61,395 nt of DNA from IMG/VR virus record IMGVR_UViG_3300050821_005455, positions 1 to 61,395 of that record. One strand, given 5' to 3'. The notes beneath the pieces are model-generated. The model was not told the origin of the DNA. It ran no database searches and saw only the letters and a program-made list of their open reading frames with translations. The stretch comes from a virus. The position numbers were made by a program, and so were the translations under genes. Below, piece after piece: positions 1-6,838 of the stretch (its first letter is position 1; each line of letters starts with the position of its first letter).

Positions 1-97
1 GCGGCATCAGACTGTGAGCCATAATTTGGAACGAAGCCTAGCTGAGCAAGAACTGCGCGAGCTTGATCGGCCAGGTTTCCAGCGCAGTCAGCGTCGT
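1..97. repeat. Left copy of 97-bp terminal direct repeat
   Basis: The first 97 bases are identical to the last 97 (61299-61395). Either the assembler closed a circle and left an overlap, or the DNA is circularly permuted or terminally redundant. A gene reads through the join in frame, which supports true continuity; the length itself may only reflect the assembly overlap. Confidence 0.95.
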
Positions 98-317
98 TCG
101 TGTAAAGCTCGCTGCGAGCGTCGTAGCACTCGACAATGTTCTGAAGCGTCTTCTTGAACTTGTCGTAATGCACGTAGCAAGTGTGGGGGACAAATTCGTT
201 CCACGGCTCGGCGCACTCGGAGCATATGCCGCTGCGTGCAGGGGGTCGCGGCGTCAGGCAAAAGACACAGACCCCAGCGCTCCCAAAGATGTGACCATCC
301 TTCTCGCAATTAGCCAT
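1..317 (-). CDS. Cysteine-rich small protein, 5' part (gene crosses the circular junction)
   Basis: ATG lies just after the TAA of the gene to its right. The frame is open to the left edge, and when the ends are joined it continues to TGA at 61280, giving 111 residues (336 nt, an exact codon multiple). Visible are two CxxC pairs (CVFC near residue 17, CSEC near 34) and a later Cys/His pair, the spacing of a zinc ribbon. The C-terminal part holds SQSDA, a tail shared with two other small proteins of this genome. Function unknown; a zinc-binding early protein is my inference. Confidence 0.75.
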   Translation of the reverse strand, partial: MANCEKDGHIFGSAGVCVFCLTPRPPARSGICSECAEPWNEFVPHTCYVHYDKFKKTLQNIVECYDARSELYTNDADCAGNLADQARAVLAQLGFVPNYGSQSDA

Positions 318-708
318 GCTTCTCGTCTCCGCTGACTGCCTGATCAGACTGTGAACCTCGGTACTCGGCAATCGCCCCATCGGCAATCTTGACGCTGGCG
401 CATGCGGTACATTCGGAATGGACTATCCCACTCAGCGCCGCCAGAAGCCGTTCGATTTGAAGTCCCAGGCCGCGAATCGTCGCGAGCGATAGGTCATGCG
501 CCATTGTGGCGACTTCGTTCTTTCGTTCCGCCTCTCGCGCCAGATCCGCGGCAGTCGGCTTTTGAACTTTAGCGAGAGAATCCAGCGCCGATTGCAATCC
601 ATTGAGCGCCGAGTCAAGAAATACTTTTTGAGCCTGGGGACTGTCCGCGCCTGGGAGCATTGCCAGCGATGCCATGACACTCCCGATGATTTGCCTCGCA
701 TCGCTCAT
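310..708 (-). CDS. Hypothetical helical early protein
   Basis: A 132-residue, mostly helical protein with a likely amphipathic middle (residues 25-95), a CxxC near residue 100 and the C-terminal SQSD tail seen in two other small genes. Its ATG overlaps the stop of the gene at 705-875 (ATGA), so the two are probably translationally coupled. I do not recognise a family. Confidence 0.75.
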   Translation of the reverse strand: MSDARQIIGSVMASLAMLPGADSPQAQKVFLDSALNGLQSALDSLAKVQKPTAADLAREAERKNEVATMAHDLSLATIRGLGLQIERLLAALSGIVHSECTACASVKIADGAIAEYRGSQSDQAVSGDEKHG

Positions 709-875
709 GACTTCACTTCTCCGCTGTTAGGAATCACCTCGTTTAAAAAGTCCCTGAGCTGTCGAGCCTCGTCGGTTCGTAGGTAAATCCAATCGGTGCG
801 AGTGGCAAGGTTGAAGCAAAGTTCGTGATCGCTGTCGAACTCGATATCGATCCCGTGCAGCCGTATTTCAGCCAT
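705..875 (-). CDS. Hypothetical 56-residue protein
   Basis: I chose the ATG at 875 rather than the in-frame ATG at 890 because only the former has a good ribosome site (GGAGG, 8 nt spacing). The product is a small acidic protein with alternating polar/hydrophobic residues that look like beta strands followed by a helix. It ends in an ATGA overlap with the next gene. No family recognised. Confidence 0.7.
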   Translation of the reverse strand: MAEIRLHGIDIEFDSDHELCFNLATRTDWIYLRTDEARQLRDFLNEVIPNSGEVKS

Positions 876-914
876 GCTCTGATCCTCCATCGGCAGGAGT
901 GGGCTTTTCGCTCA

Positions 915-1334
915 TTAGAATGCGAACCGTAGGCCGAGCCGGTAGTTGTGCACCACAAGATCGGTCTCATATCCGATCGTTCCGAGTTCCCACACAGTAA
1001 CGAGCGACCGCGGTGCGTTCAGATCGACGAGGATGCGCGTTATGCCGTAGTGCAATAGATCGTACGCAGCGAAGTAGCCTAGTACCCGGTCGTCGGAGGG
1101 GTGCGGCCCCATCAGCGGATTGGTCTCATGGATGCCCGGATGATTCTTGATGTCGAGCGTCGTCAGCATGTCGGCGAGTGCGGCACCTTGGTACGCCCAC
1201 TCGAGCACCGGCGTCTTTGGAGTCTCATCCAGGACGTCATCCGCGCGTGCGCATTTCACTGCGCATACACAGCAGCTTACCGAGATCGCTGCGCTAAGCA
1301 GCAGGACGAGGTTGCGGGGCGTTCGATGCGTCAT
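915..1334 (-). CDS. Predicted exported/membrane-associated protein
   Basis: 139 residues. The N-terminus is a basic start followed by a hydrophobic run (LVLLLSAAISVSCCVCAV) ending near an ARA-type signal peptidase site, so it is probably exported. The mature part has an ENPLMG-like segment (TNPLMGPHPSDD) and hydrophobic stretches, reminiscent of small uncharacterised envelope proteins of proteobacteria with WxxQxx...ExNP motifs. A strong AGGAGG ribosome site precedes the ATG; the same AGGAGGCTT leader recurs before other genes in this arm. Confidence 0.75.
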   Translation of the reverse strand: MTHRTPRNLVLLLSAAISVSCCVCAVKCARADDVLDETPKTPVLEWAYQGAALADMLTTLDIKNHPGIHETNPLMGPHPSDDRVLGYFAAYDLLHYGITRILVDLNAPRSLVTVWELGTIGYETDLVVHNYRLGLRFAF

Positions 1335-1420
1335 TTGAAGCCTCCTAGCTACTGTGACAGAACGTTAAACATAAAATCAGCACGCAGAGAACCATGCACG
1401 CGCATATCGATTCGACTTGC

Positions 1421-1630
1421 TCATTTGTCATTGCTTGGCTCAGGGCGGAAGGGGAGAATCGATGCGGGCACCAGCACCAAGCAAGGCTCACCGGCCGGAT
1501 TCGTGCAGCGCTCAGTGCGCCCTATCTGGGTGATCGAGTTTGCGGGATTGCGGTAGGATGGCACTACGATCTCGGCGTTGTCTGGCATGTCGGCGAGTAG
1601 CGAGAGTAGTTGGATTTTAGTTAGCGCCAC
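1421..1630 (-). CDS. Hypothetical 69-residue protein
   Basis: GTG start with AGGAG seven bases upstream. The sequence resembles small phage proteins that begin MTKxQLLxLLADxPDDAEI and end in a short beta hairpin; such proteins are common early-region orphans with no known role. The 5' end overlaps a 33-codon frame (1617-1718). Confidence 0.75.
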   Translation of the reverse strand: MALTKIQLLSLLADMPDNAEIVVPSYRNPANSITQIGRTERCTNPAGEPCLVLVPASILPFRPEPSNDK

Positions 1631-1718
1631 GGCAGTACTCCTGTTTGTACTTTGCGCGCCACCATTGGATCATGAAAACAGCGCGAGCGCGCTCCGAGAC
1701 ATGCTCAATGACTTTCAA
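1617..1718 (-). CDS. Possible 33-residue micro-gene
   Basis: TTG start overlapping the stop of the gene at 1715-1903 (TTGA) with AGGAG seven bases upstream; it ends inside the start region of the next gene. The peptide is basic with a WWRAK core. It fits the start-stop overlap pattern of this arm exactly and fills an otherwise empty gap, but it is short and has no recognised relatives. Confidence 0.45.
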   Translation of the reverse strand: MKVIEHVSERARAVFMIQWWRAKYKQEYCRGAN

Positions 1719-1903
1719 GTCGGTTCTCCTTTGCGGGCAGGATTGGTCGAATCGTTGATGAGCGTATTGCAGTCACAGCGGCCGCATAGCTTCTGGGTGA
1801 GGAAGATAGGCACCGGAGTGCCCAACGGCACGAACACACCGCCTTGAGCTCCGCAATTACGGCAGAAAGTGCGCGCGGCGTAGTTAGTAACTGGCTTCTC
1901 CAT
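1715..1903 (-). CDS. Small zinc-ribbon-like protein
   Basis: 62 residues with two CxxC pairs (FCRNC near 13-18, LCGRC near 39-43) about 25 residues apart, the layout of a zinc ribbon. AGGATC lies upstream of the ATG. Probably a nucleic-acid or protein-binding early factor; the exact role cannot be read from the sequence. Confidence 0.7.
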   Translation of the reverse strand: MEKPVTNYAARTFCRNCGAQGGVFVPLGTPVPIFLTQKLCGRCDCNTLINDSTNPARKGEPT

Positions 1904-1934
1904 GGGGCTTCGATCCTATCGCGCTTTGCGCGTG

Positions 1935-2144
1935 TCAGTCAATATGCGTCCAGATTTTCCTAGCTTTGACCCGCTGCGCAGTTCGCAAGCTCACGCCGTG
2001 TTGCATTGCCGCCATTCGAGGCGATGCGGCGGCGCGGATGGTGCGTACTGCGGCCGCGTTCAGCTTGGCAGCATTGTTATCCTCACCACGCTGATGCTTC
2101 ACACCGGTACGCCAAGCCGAGCGCGGAATGAATCCTATGGGCAC
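1935..2144 (-). CDS. Helix-turn-helix protein related to HNH-endonuclease C-termini
   Basis: GTG start, overlapping the end of the upstream gene by 10 nt. Residues 20-69 (RGEDNNAAKLNAAAVRTIRA onward, ending KIWTHID) match the DNA-binding tail of the HNH endonuclease at 58286-58765 (AKLT...IRAA...RKNWTHVG). The nuclease half is absent, so this is either a decayed homing endonuclease or a stand-alone DNA-binding domain. The first 19 residues may be the last trace of the lost domain. Confidence 0.6.
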   Translation of the reverse strand: MPIGFIPRSAWRTGVKHQRGEDNNAAKLNAAAVRTIRAAASPRMAAMQHGVSLRTAQRVKARKIWTHID

Positions 2145-2380
2145 GGGCCACCCGAACCGCCAGAGCCAAAACCTTCAACCTTCCAGCCGCGCACTGTCAG
2201 TGCATCGCTCTTTAGCGGAGCGGCCACATTCCGCGGTTCTTCGAGCGTTAGCTTGTCGCCGTCGGCCAGCGTATGCGCAGTGAGCGCGTACTGGGCTTTA
2301 GCATCGGCAGCAGGCACATGGATGTAAGTGCCGCGGAGTCGGCTAGTGAAAGTTTCGTCTGTGTAGAGATGATAGCGCAT
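2135..2380 (-). CDS. Hypothetical 81-residue protein
   Basis: ATG start with an AAGGA-type site. The product looks like a small beta-rich domain followed by a flexible Gly/Ser tail (VEGFGSGGSGGPCP). Its 3' end overlaps the start of the HTH gene. No family recognised. Confidence 0.65.
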   Translation of the reverse strand: MRYHLYTDETFTSRLRGTYIHVPAADAKAQYALTAHTLADGDKLTLEEPRNVAAPLKSDALTVRGWKVEGFGSGGSGGPCP

Positions 2381-2381
2381 T

Positions 2382-2762
2382 TCAATAGTCCTTGGCTTCC
2401 TGCTCCGTGATGAAGAAGTGAATGCCGTGGCTGCATTCGACGCGCGGATCGGGATCGAAGCTATCTGGCACGACTTTGCCGCGCTTCGGGTATTTCATGC
2501 CGTCGTGCATTGCGCCAGCGCCGCTGCTTGAGAGCACGAAAGCGTACTCGGCGCGGCACTTGCGAGAACCATAAGCGTTCACTCGTTTTGCTGTTGCAGA
2601 TATGCGAAGCGTGGCGATGCTGTCATCTTCAAGCTTTTTATATCCGATCAGCTGGCCTGCCGGAAGTATGCATTGCTGTTCCAAACCTTTCGCGCTCCTC
2701 AGGTTCGCGCTCCTCAGGTCCGCGATTTCTCGCGATGTCCCATCAAGGAATTTAATCAGCAT
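2382..2762 (-). CDS. DUF5758-like pentapeptide-containing protein
   Basis: 126 residues. The N-terminus holds two pentapeptide-like units (ADLRSANLRSA). The rest carries GYKK...LRI...AKRVNAYGSRKCRAEYA...HDG..Y..G and a closing FDPDPRVECSHGIHFFIT run, which I associate with the DUF5758 family found in many phages. Function unknown. AGGAGAG ribosome site. One base separates it from the next gene downstream. Confidence 0.8.
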   Translation of the reverse strand: MLIKFLDGTSREIADLRSANLRSAKGLEQQCILPAGQLIGYKKLEDDSIATLRISATAKRVNAYGSRKCRAEYAFVLSSSGAGAMHDGMKYPKRGKVVPDSFDPDPRVECSHGIHFFITEQEAKDY

Positions 2763-2774
2763 TTGTCTCTCCTG

Positions 2775-2876
2775 TTAAAACTCAAGCCAAATATCGTCAA
2801 CATATCTGCCGGCGAGGGCCTGCGCTCGTCGCGCAGTTACCCGCGCCGCCAGCCAACGCTCGTGCAGAGGCCTCAC
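2775..2876 (-). CDS. Possible 33-residue micro-gene
   Basis: GTG start overlapping the stop of the 2873-3340 gene (GTGA) with GGGGG/GAGGA upstream; the stop is followed after 12 bases by the start of the DUF5758-like gene. The peptide is Arg/Ala-rich and helical (HERWLAARVTARRAQALAGR). Supported by packing and ribosome site only. Confidence 0.45.
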   Translation of the reverse strand: MRPLHERWLAARVTARRAQALAGRYVDDIWLEF

Positions 2877-3340
2877 TCCTCGTCCCCCTGCTCATCGTGC
2901 GGCGTGGGTCCGTGCAGCGGCCTCGATTTGTGTTTGGGCCACACAATTACGGAATTCTTCCGCACAGCTTCAGATACGGCCTCGGCGTCGTCCCAAAAGG
3001 ACCGCAATGCGTGCTCAAACTTGGCAAACGCCTCAGCTGTGACTTGCCGGGACAATGCCGGGCCGTTGATCGTAGAATCGAGCAGCTCCGAGACTTTGCT
3101 CTCATCCTGATACTCGAGCGGCATAATGCGAGAGGCCAATTCTACGGCCGTACGCGCGCCCTTGGTGGCATTGCCGGCACCTAGGATGCGCATCAAGCCA
3201 TAGAGCGGCATCGGCACCACGAGGTTGATGCGGCCTAGCGGTGTTCCTGGCGGGTACAGAGCGCCTCGCCCCTTCCTATTGCCTTTGCGCGATTCGCCGC
3301 GAGTCCAGTTTCCGCCGCCTTTGTTGCCAAACTTTCCCAT
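2873..3340 (-). CDS. Hypothetical basic/acidic bipartite protein
   Basis: 155 residues: a Gly/Arg/Lys-rich basic N-terminus (residues 1-25), a central helical region and an acidic C-terminus. The basic head suggests nucleic-acid contact. GGAG site upstream. This is the first gene downstream of the inverted-repeat region, so a promoter in that repeat would drive it. Confidence 0.7.
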   Translation of the reverse strand: MGKFGNKGGGNWTRGESRKGNRKGRGALYPPGTPLGRINLVVPMPLYGLMRILGAGNATKGARTAVELASRIMPLEYQDESKVSELLDSTINGPALSRQVTAEAFAKFEHALRSFWDDAEAVSEAVRKNSVIVWPKHKSRPLHGPTPHDEQGDEE

Positions 3341-3387
3341 TGTCGGTTTCTCCTATGTCAGTAGACGCTAAATACACAAAGCCTGTA

Positions 3388-3586
3388 TGCTATTAGACGA
3401 TAAGTACATCGGAAGGGCAGGTTACCAAAACTCCCCTAAGAAGTGTTTTAGCATTACCAGTATAGCTCTTAAGATCAATGTATACAAGCCTCGCATCACG
3501 TACAATAGTAAATAGGGGTGTACTAAAACACTTCTTAGGGGAGTTTTGGTAACCTGCCCTTCCGATGTACTTATCGTCTAATAGCA
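3388..3586. repeat. Perfect 64-bp inverted repeat with 71-bp spacer
   Basis: Bases 3388-3451 are the exact reverse complement of 3523-3586. The spacer is 3452-3522. The whole sits in the only sizeable gap of the left arm (3341-3588) and is visibly richer in A+T than its surroundings. I found no target-site duplication at the outer edges. Possible readings: an invertible promoter segment, a long RNA hairpin when read through from the gene to its right, a small mobile element, or an assembly foldback. Confidence 0.95.
3459..3487 (-). promoter_or_regulatory. Predicted sigma70-type promoter inside the inverted-repeat spacer
   Basis: On the minus strand TTGTAT (3482-3487) and TATACT (3459-3464) are 17 bp apart. 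The -10 box matches the consensus at five of six positions, the -35 at three. It points towards the gene at 2873-3340. If the segment inverted, the promoter would face the gene at 3589-3789 instead. No equally good promoter is visible on the plus strand of the spacer. Confidence 0.5.
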
Positions 3587-3588
3587 CT

Positions 3589-3789
3589 CTAGTATTCCGG
3601 TTTTCTGGGCTCTACTTGGGGCAAATCTACGTTGTCGTCTTCCCGGAGTCCGGACAGTGCGAGTTTGCGCAGTCTGGCCCGAGCGGCGAGTTTTTCCAGC
3701 CGTGAGGCGACAGCGGCCTCGAGCGCCGGGACCGCACGGACGTTGGGGGAGCGCTTGGATTTAGGCCAAGCTGTGAAGCGAAATGCCAT
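3589..3789 (-). CDS. Hypothetical basic protein
   Basis: 66 residues, Arg/Ala/Leu-rich, probably one long helix (residues 20-50). No clear ribosome site before the ATG, and the stop lies two bases outside the inverted repeat, so its reality is less certain than its neighbours. No family recognised. Confidence 0.5.
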   Translation of the reverse strand: MAFRFTAWPKSKRSPNVRAVPALEAAVASRLEKLAARARLRKLALSGLREDDNVDLPQVEPRKPEY

Positions 3790-3900
3790 TATTGTTAACT
3801 ACTACGGTTATTGGGTTTGGATCGACCGCCTAGGAAGCCCTAGGAGCGGCGATCGGCAGGGGGCCGCTACCTGCGCACCCCCTCAATCCGGTAATCCGGG

Positions 3901-4086
3901 CTAGACCTCTTTGGCGACTCTGCGCGCCTTAGACAGCCGAGCTTGCGCGTCTGCCAAGTCACGACAGCATTCGTGTTCCTCATTGGCGTCGAAGCCTTCA
4001 TAGCTCCAATGCGGGCACTGTGCTTCGGCAAACTCGTATTCCTGGCGGGCCTCAGCAAGTGCTATCAGCGGCGAGTGCTTGGTCAT
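3901..4086 (-). CDS. Hypothetical 61-residue protein
   Basis: ATG preceded by GGAGGG at good spacing. Helical protein with Cys/His residues in the middle (CPHW, HECC) that could bind a metal. About 110 bp of apparently empty sequence separate it from the gene downstream. Confidence 0.65.
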   Translation of the reverse strand: MTKHSPLIALAEARQEYEFAEAQCPHWSYEGFDANEEHECCRDLADAQARLSKARRVAKEV

Positions 4087-4089
4087 GGC

Positions 4090-4623
4090 TCAGCCCTCCC
4101 CAAAGTAGAAACAGCGTGCATAGGCGAGGAGCGTGTCCGGATCGGCCGGAAAGTACTGTGTCCACGGTTTGCCCCAGTCTTGGACTTCGAGCCAAGCACG
4201 ATCGGGCTCGCCATGTTCGTCAAGCTCGCCACGTATCTGCACGGCGGGGCCGCCAGTCGCTATAAGGATTCTGAACTCTACGGGCTTGGCTGCGTCCACG
4301 GGCTCCGTATTGTAGATGTACCAGTCACCGCGCATCTCGACGGACAGCGCGTCCTCTTGAATGCGGTCTTCGGCGTCCTCACGGCTAGTGCATTCGCCGG
4401 CGGCCTCAAGCAGTTCCATGAGTTCTTCGGCCTCTTCTGCTGTCAAAGCTTCTGGCTTAATCGGATACTCTGCATCGGGATCTAGCTTGGCGAATAGGTC
4501 GCGCGCGCCGCGCAATTCCTCAAGCCGGTCATAGTCGCACTCAAGCGCTGCGACCATTTCAACGATGCTGGCGTAGGAGGGCGTGCCTACTTCTTCGACC
4601 CAATTGCGTTCTGTGTTGCTCAT
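4090..4623 (-). CDS. Hypothetical acidic protein
   Basis: 177 residues with pI clearly acidic (EELMELLEAA, EDAEDRIQED). The start is the ATG at 4623, overlapping the stop of the gene at 4620-4841 (ATGA); the open frame extends further upstream but only through neighbouring genes. A helical N-terminal half (1-95) is followed by a beta-rich half with several Trp residues. Small acidic proteins of this kind are typical host-takeover candidates; no family recognised. Confidence 0.75.
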   Translation of the reverse strand: MSNTERNWVEEVGTPSYASIVEMVAALECDYDRLEELRGARDLFAKLDPDAEYPIKPEALTAEEAEELMELLEAAGECTSREDAEDRIQEDALSVEMRGDWYIYNTEPVDAAKPVEFRILIATGGPAVQIRGELDEHGEPDRAWLEVQDWGKPWTQYFPADPDTLLAYARCFYFGEG

Positions 4624-4841
4624 GACTTTAGCTCCGAGTAAGCGCGCTCGATGCGCGTGAGATAGGCGAACAATTCCGGTTCTTGCACGGCCATTGTCCG
4701 AGTGTCGTATCCGAATATCCCGCCGCCAGTGTAGGCGCGCATGTAGGCGCGGACCAAGGCTCGGTGCTGCTGATCGGCGCCGCGCTTGGACTTCGGGAAC
4801 TTGGCCACTCCTTTGCGCACTGCAGCCAGTAATTTGCTCAT
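4620..4841 (-). CDS. Hypothetical basic small protein
   Basis: 73 residues starting MSKLLAAVRKG. Its ATG overlaps the TGA of the 48-codon membrane-peptide gene and its own stop overlaps the next ATG, so three genes form one coupled chain. Basic N-terminus, Tyr/Arg-rich middle, helical end. No recognised family. Confidence 0.7.
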   Translation of the reverse strand: MSKLLAAVRKGVAKFPKSKRGADQQHRALVRAYMRAYTGGGIFGYDTRTMAVQEPELFAYLTRIERAYSELKS

Positions 4842-4984
4842 GATCGCACCACAGCATAAGCAGTACAGGCCACAATCATTGCCCAAACAACGCAGAGGGC
4901 AATCAGCTGCCATTGCGTCAGCGCTTCGGTGCGGCAGCGTCGGCCGTCCGTGCGAAAGCTTGCGTTCAATCCAAAGTTAGACAT
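4838..4984 (-). CDS. 48-residue single-pass membrane protein
   Basis: The ATG has a near-perfect ribosome site (AGGAGG, 5 nt). After 24 mostly polar residues with several Arg comes one hydrophobic segment (LIALCVVWAMIVACTAYAVV) and a two-residue tail, so it is an N-in or tail-anchored membrane peptide. ATGA overlap with the following gene. Probably real despite its size. Confidence 0.75.
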   Translation of the reverse strand: MSNFGLNASFRTDGRRCRTEALTQWQLIALCVVWAMIVACTAYAVVRS

Positions 4985-5017
4985 AAAGCCTCCTATAGAT
5001 CGCAGATTCGGCAAATT

Positions 5018-5365
5018 TCAGCGTATCGGCTTAGCGCTCAATTCCTCAAGCGCTACAAAGCCTTGCTCGGAGTACCAAAGCGCGACGTGCTGAATATCCG
5101 GCAGGATATCGAATGCCTCGCGCTCTTCGGCGTCAATATCGAAGAGGTCGCCTTGGCAGCTGCCGTCTTCGTCGTCTATCGAGTAGATCGATTCGCCGTC
5201 GCCATTGAGCGCGCATTCGTAGAAGTACGGCGCGTACCACGGCTCCCTTTCGAACTTACCAGGAGCGGCGTGCAAGTCCGCGACGCGCTCCGTCCATTTG
5301 CCCGTGCCGTCGGCGTAGCCAGCGTCTTTGGCTAGCGCTAGGGCGCGTTGTAAAACTGTCTGCAT
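5018..5365 (-). CDS. Hypothetical acidic protein
   Basis: 115 residues, Asp/Glu-rich in the centre (SIDDEDGSCQGDLFDIDAEE), Trp/Tyr-containing and probably compact. The ATG has the same AGGAGGCTTT leader as the gene at 4838-4984, suggesting shared high-level translation early in infection. No family recognised. Confidence 0.75.
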   Translation of the reverse strand: MQTVLQRALALAKDAGYADGTGKWTERVADLHAAPGKFEREPWYAPYFYECALNGDGESIYSIDDEDGSCQGDLFDIDAEEREAFDILPDIQHVALWYSEQGFVALEELSAKPIR

Positions 5366-5373
5366 AAAGCCTC

Positions 5374-5601
5374 CTATTCGTCAAAATCGCCGTATAGCGC
5401 TCGGGTTTGAATTGCAAATTCCTCGGCATTGCGCGGCTCAACCGTGCCGGCGATCAAGGCGTCTATACGTTCCTCGCGCTTAAGGTCGGCGCGCTCGAGG
5501 CGTGACATGCGAGCATCGTGCGCTTTGTTCTCTCTAGCTTTGGCTTCGCGCTCCGCCTTTGCCAGTTGAGCGCGTACTCGCTCGTGAATGGACTTCGTCA
5601 T
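5374..5601 (-). CDS. Hypothetical helical protein, first gene of the leftward operon
   Basis: 75 residues of Lys/Arg/Glu/Ala heptad-like sequence (about 10-50), likely a coiled coil, then an acidic tail. GGAG site. It is the first gene after the leftward promoters at 5643-5706 and so probably the earliest product of this arm. Confidence 0.75.
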   Translation of the reverse strand: MTKSIHERVRAQLAKAEREAKARENKAHDARMSRLERADLKREERIDALIAGTVEPRNAEEFAIQTRALYGDFDE

Positions 5602-5642
5602 ATTCGCTCCTAAGTGCTATTTGATGAGTTTTGACACTCGCG

Positions 5643-5670
5643 AATATACGCGCATTTTATTAATCGTCAA
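5643..5670 (-). promoter_or_regulatory. Leftward early promoter 1
   Basis: Minus strand TTGACG (5665-5670) and TATATT (5643-5648) separated by 16 bp: five of six matches in each box. Transcription would start about 35 bases upstream of the ATG at 5601. Confidence 0.7.
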
Positions 5671-5678
5671 TATGATCG

Positions 5679-5706
5679 TTTATACAGCACCTAGCAAAGT
5701 GATCAA
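5679..5706 (-). promoter_or_regulatory. Leftward early promoter 2, overlapping the tandem repeat
   Basis: Minus strand TTGATC (5701-5706) and TATAAA (5679-5684) separated by 16 bp. The -35 box is part of the left copy of the 20-bp repeat, so a protein bound to the repeats would block or activate this promoter. Confidence 0.55.
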
Positions 5707-5730
5707 TCCGACCTAGCAAAGTGATCAATC
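5689..5730. repeat. Tandem 20-bp repeat, likely operator or iteron
   Basis: The 20-mer beginning ACCTAGCAAAGTGATC occurs twice (5689-5708, 5711-5730) with a 22-bp period, i.e. two helical turns. Same-face spacing next to a promoter suggests binding of a dimeric regulator or initiator. Confidence 0.8.
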
Positions 5731-6222
5731 GCAAACCCGCCAGACTAGGCGCTTAAACATAATCTGGCATACGCACATCACGAGCAGTCCGGGAATACGC
5801 GCACGACGCGCCATCGGAGGCGTGAAGGCTCCGGGAGTCCCGGCGGCTGCTTCGGGTCCTTCGCTGAGAGAGGGGCTCGCCTCGCGGAGCTCCCTTTAGC
5901 CCGGCCGCTTCGGCCTCACCTCACACAAAGACGTGTCGATTTGCCCGCGCGTCAGGAGTACCCGGGAACACGGATGTCGCGTTCAGAGAGGAACTCTGTC
6001 GTTTTTAGAACAATCCAAAATTTTTGCGTAGCGCGTCACGCGCGCCTCACGGGCCCCTCGACTTCCCACCGGCAATACCGTATTCCTGGTGCCGCGCAAA
6101 AGCCGTCCTCTCCTGCGGCCCATCATGCGTAGGCGCCGCTCTTCCCCGGGCGGCCGCCTTTTCAGGAGCACGCGGGGCAAGAGGCCACATCCACTTGGAT
6201 GCAGCCAAAGAGAGGAACAAAC

Positions 6223-6366
6223 ATGGTTAAGCTACTGATCGGCACGGTAATTGCGCTCGCGCTCTACGCCGCGTACCAGCTCTACAAGGCCAAGAAAGCC
6301 GTCACCGCAGCGAACGTGATCGCGCAGGCCAAGACCGACGTCCAGAACCAGAAGTCCAAGCTCTAA
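6223..6366 (+). CDS. 47-residue single-pass membrane protein
   Basis: First rightward gene. ATG with AGAGGA seven bases upstream. Residues 3-20 form a hydrophobic helix (LLIGTVIALALYAAYQLY), followed by a Lys/Ala/Gln helical tail. A small inner-membrane or virion peptide; it is not adjacent to the lysis genes, so a holin role is unlikely but not excluded. Confidence 0.7.
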   Translation: MVKLLIGTVIALALYAAYQLYKAKKAVTAANVIAQAKTDVQNQKSKL

Positions 6367-6368
6367 GC

Positions 6369-6396
6369 GCTAGTCGCTAGTCGCTAGTCGCTAGTC
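6369..6396. repeat. Four copies of a 7-bp tandem repeat
   Basis: GCTAGTC is repeated four times directly after the stop of the 47-codon gene. It is non-coding; could be a slippage product or a small binding array. Confidence 0.9.
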
Positions 6397-6409
6397 GCCG
6401 GGGATCGAG

Positions 6410-6838
6410 ATGACACAGCCCGCTACAGCCTCGCCTGTCGCCGCGACGTATCAGGTCGCACAGACTGTCGTCCTCTCGAGCCCCGGCGGCACCGGGACGC
6501 TCTACTGGACCCAGGACGGTAGCATTCCAAAGACGGGCGTTGAGAAGGGATATCCCGGTACCGCGAGCATCCGGGTGACCGATACCCAGGTTCTTAACGT
6601 AATCAACGTCGACGCCAGCGGTACGAGCGCCCTCGCGAGCTTCCCTTACACGATCGTGCGCAGCGGCGTGAACGTGCCGGCTTACGGCCCCTCGAAGCGC
6701 GTCGTCGACATACGCTCGTTGAGCTACGGGCTCAGCGGCCAGATTCAGCCCTACCCCGTCTATCAGTTCAGCGGCTACCGGACCAAGTGGGAGCGCGACC
6801 GGCACAATCCGTTCTCAAGCGTGCCGCCCTACGTATGA
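6410..6838 (+). CDS. Chitobiase C-terminal-like domain protein
   Basis: 142 residues. Residues 8-80 resemble the small beta-sandwich domain found at the C-terminus of chitobiases (PVAATYQVAQTVVLSS then TLYWTQDGSIP), used in virions as a surface or decoration module. The C-terminus is Pro/Tyr-rich. It ends in an ATGA overlap with the small terminase gene. Virion role inferred from domain and location. Confidence 0.65.
   Translation: MTQPATASPVAATYQVAQTVVLSSPGGTGTLYWTQDGSIPKTGVEKGYPGTASIRVTDTQVLNVINVDASGTSALASFPYTIVRSGVNVPAYGPSKRVVDIRSLSYGLSGQIQPYPVYQFSGYRTKWERDRHNPFSSVPPYV

Larger units (their letters stand above)
5602..6222. other. Divergent non-coding control region
   Basis: No credible gene lies here. 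The left 130 bp are AT-rich and hold two leftward promoter candidates and a 20-bp tandem repeat. The right 490 bp are GC-rich with short inverted repeats (CCGGGA/TCCCGG at 5831-5843; GGCCG/CGGCC at 5903-5915) and no coding signal. Its place between the two arms and next to the terminase genes makes it a candidate for a replication origin, packaging site or structured leader RNA. I could not pick out a convincing rightward promoter. Confidence 0.75.

Noticed and set aside
3393-3587. 64-codon frame across the inverted repeat
   Set aside because: It lies almost wholly in the repeat and its spacer, has no ribosome site, and coding of both arms by one protein would be accidental.
5689-5730. CRISPR-like spaced repeats
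   Set aside because: Only two direct copies with a 2-bp gap; no spacer-sized insert and no cas genes.
5731-6222. tRNA or rRNA gene in the GC-rich gap
   Set aside because: No T-loop GGTTCGA pattern and no cloverleaf-compatible pairing could be found by eye.
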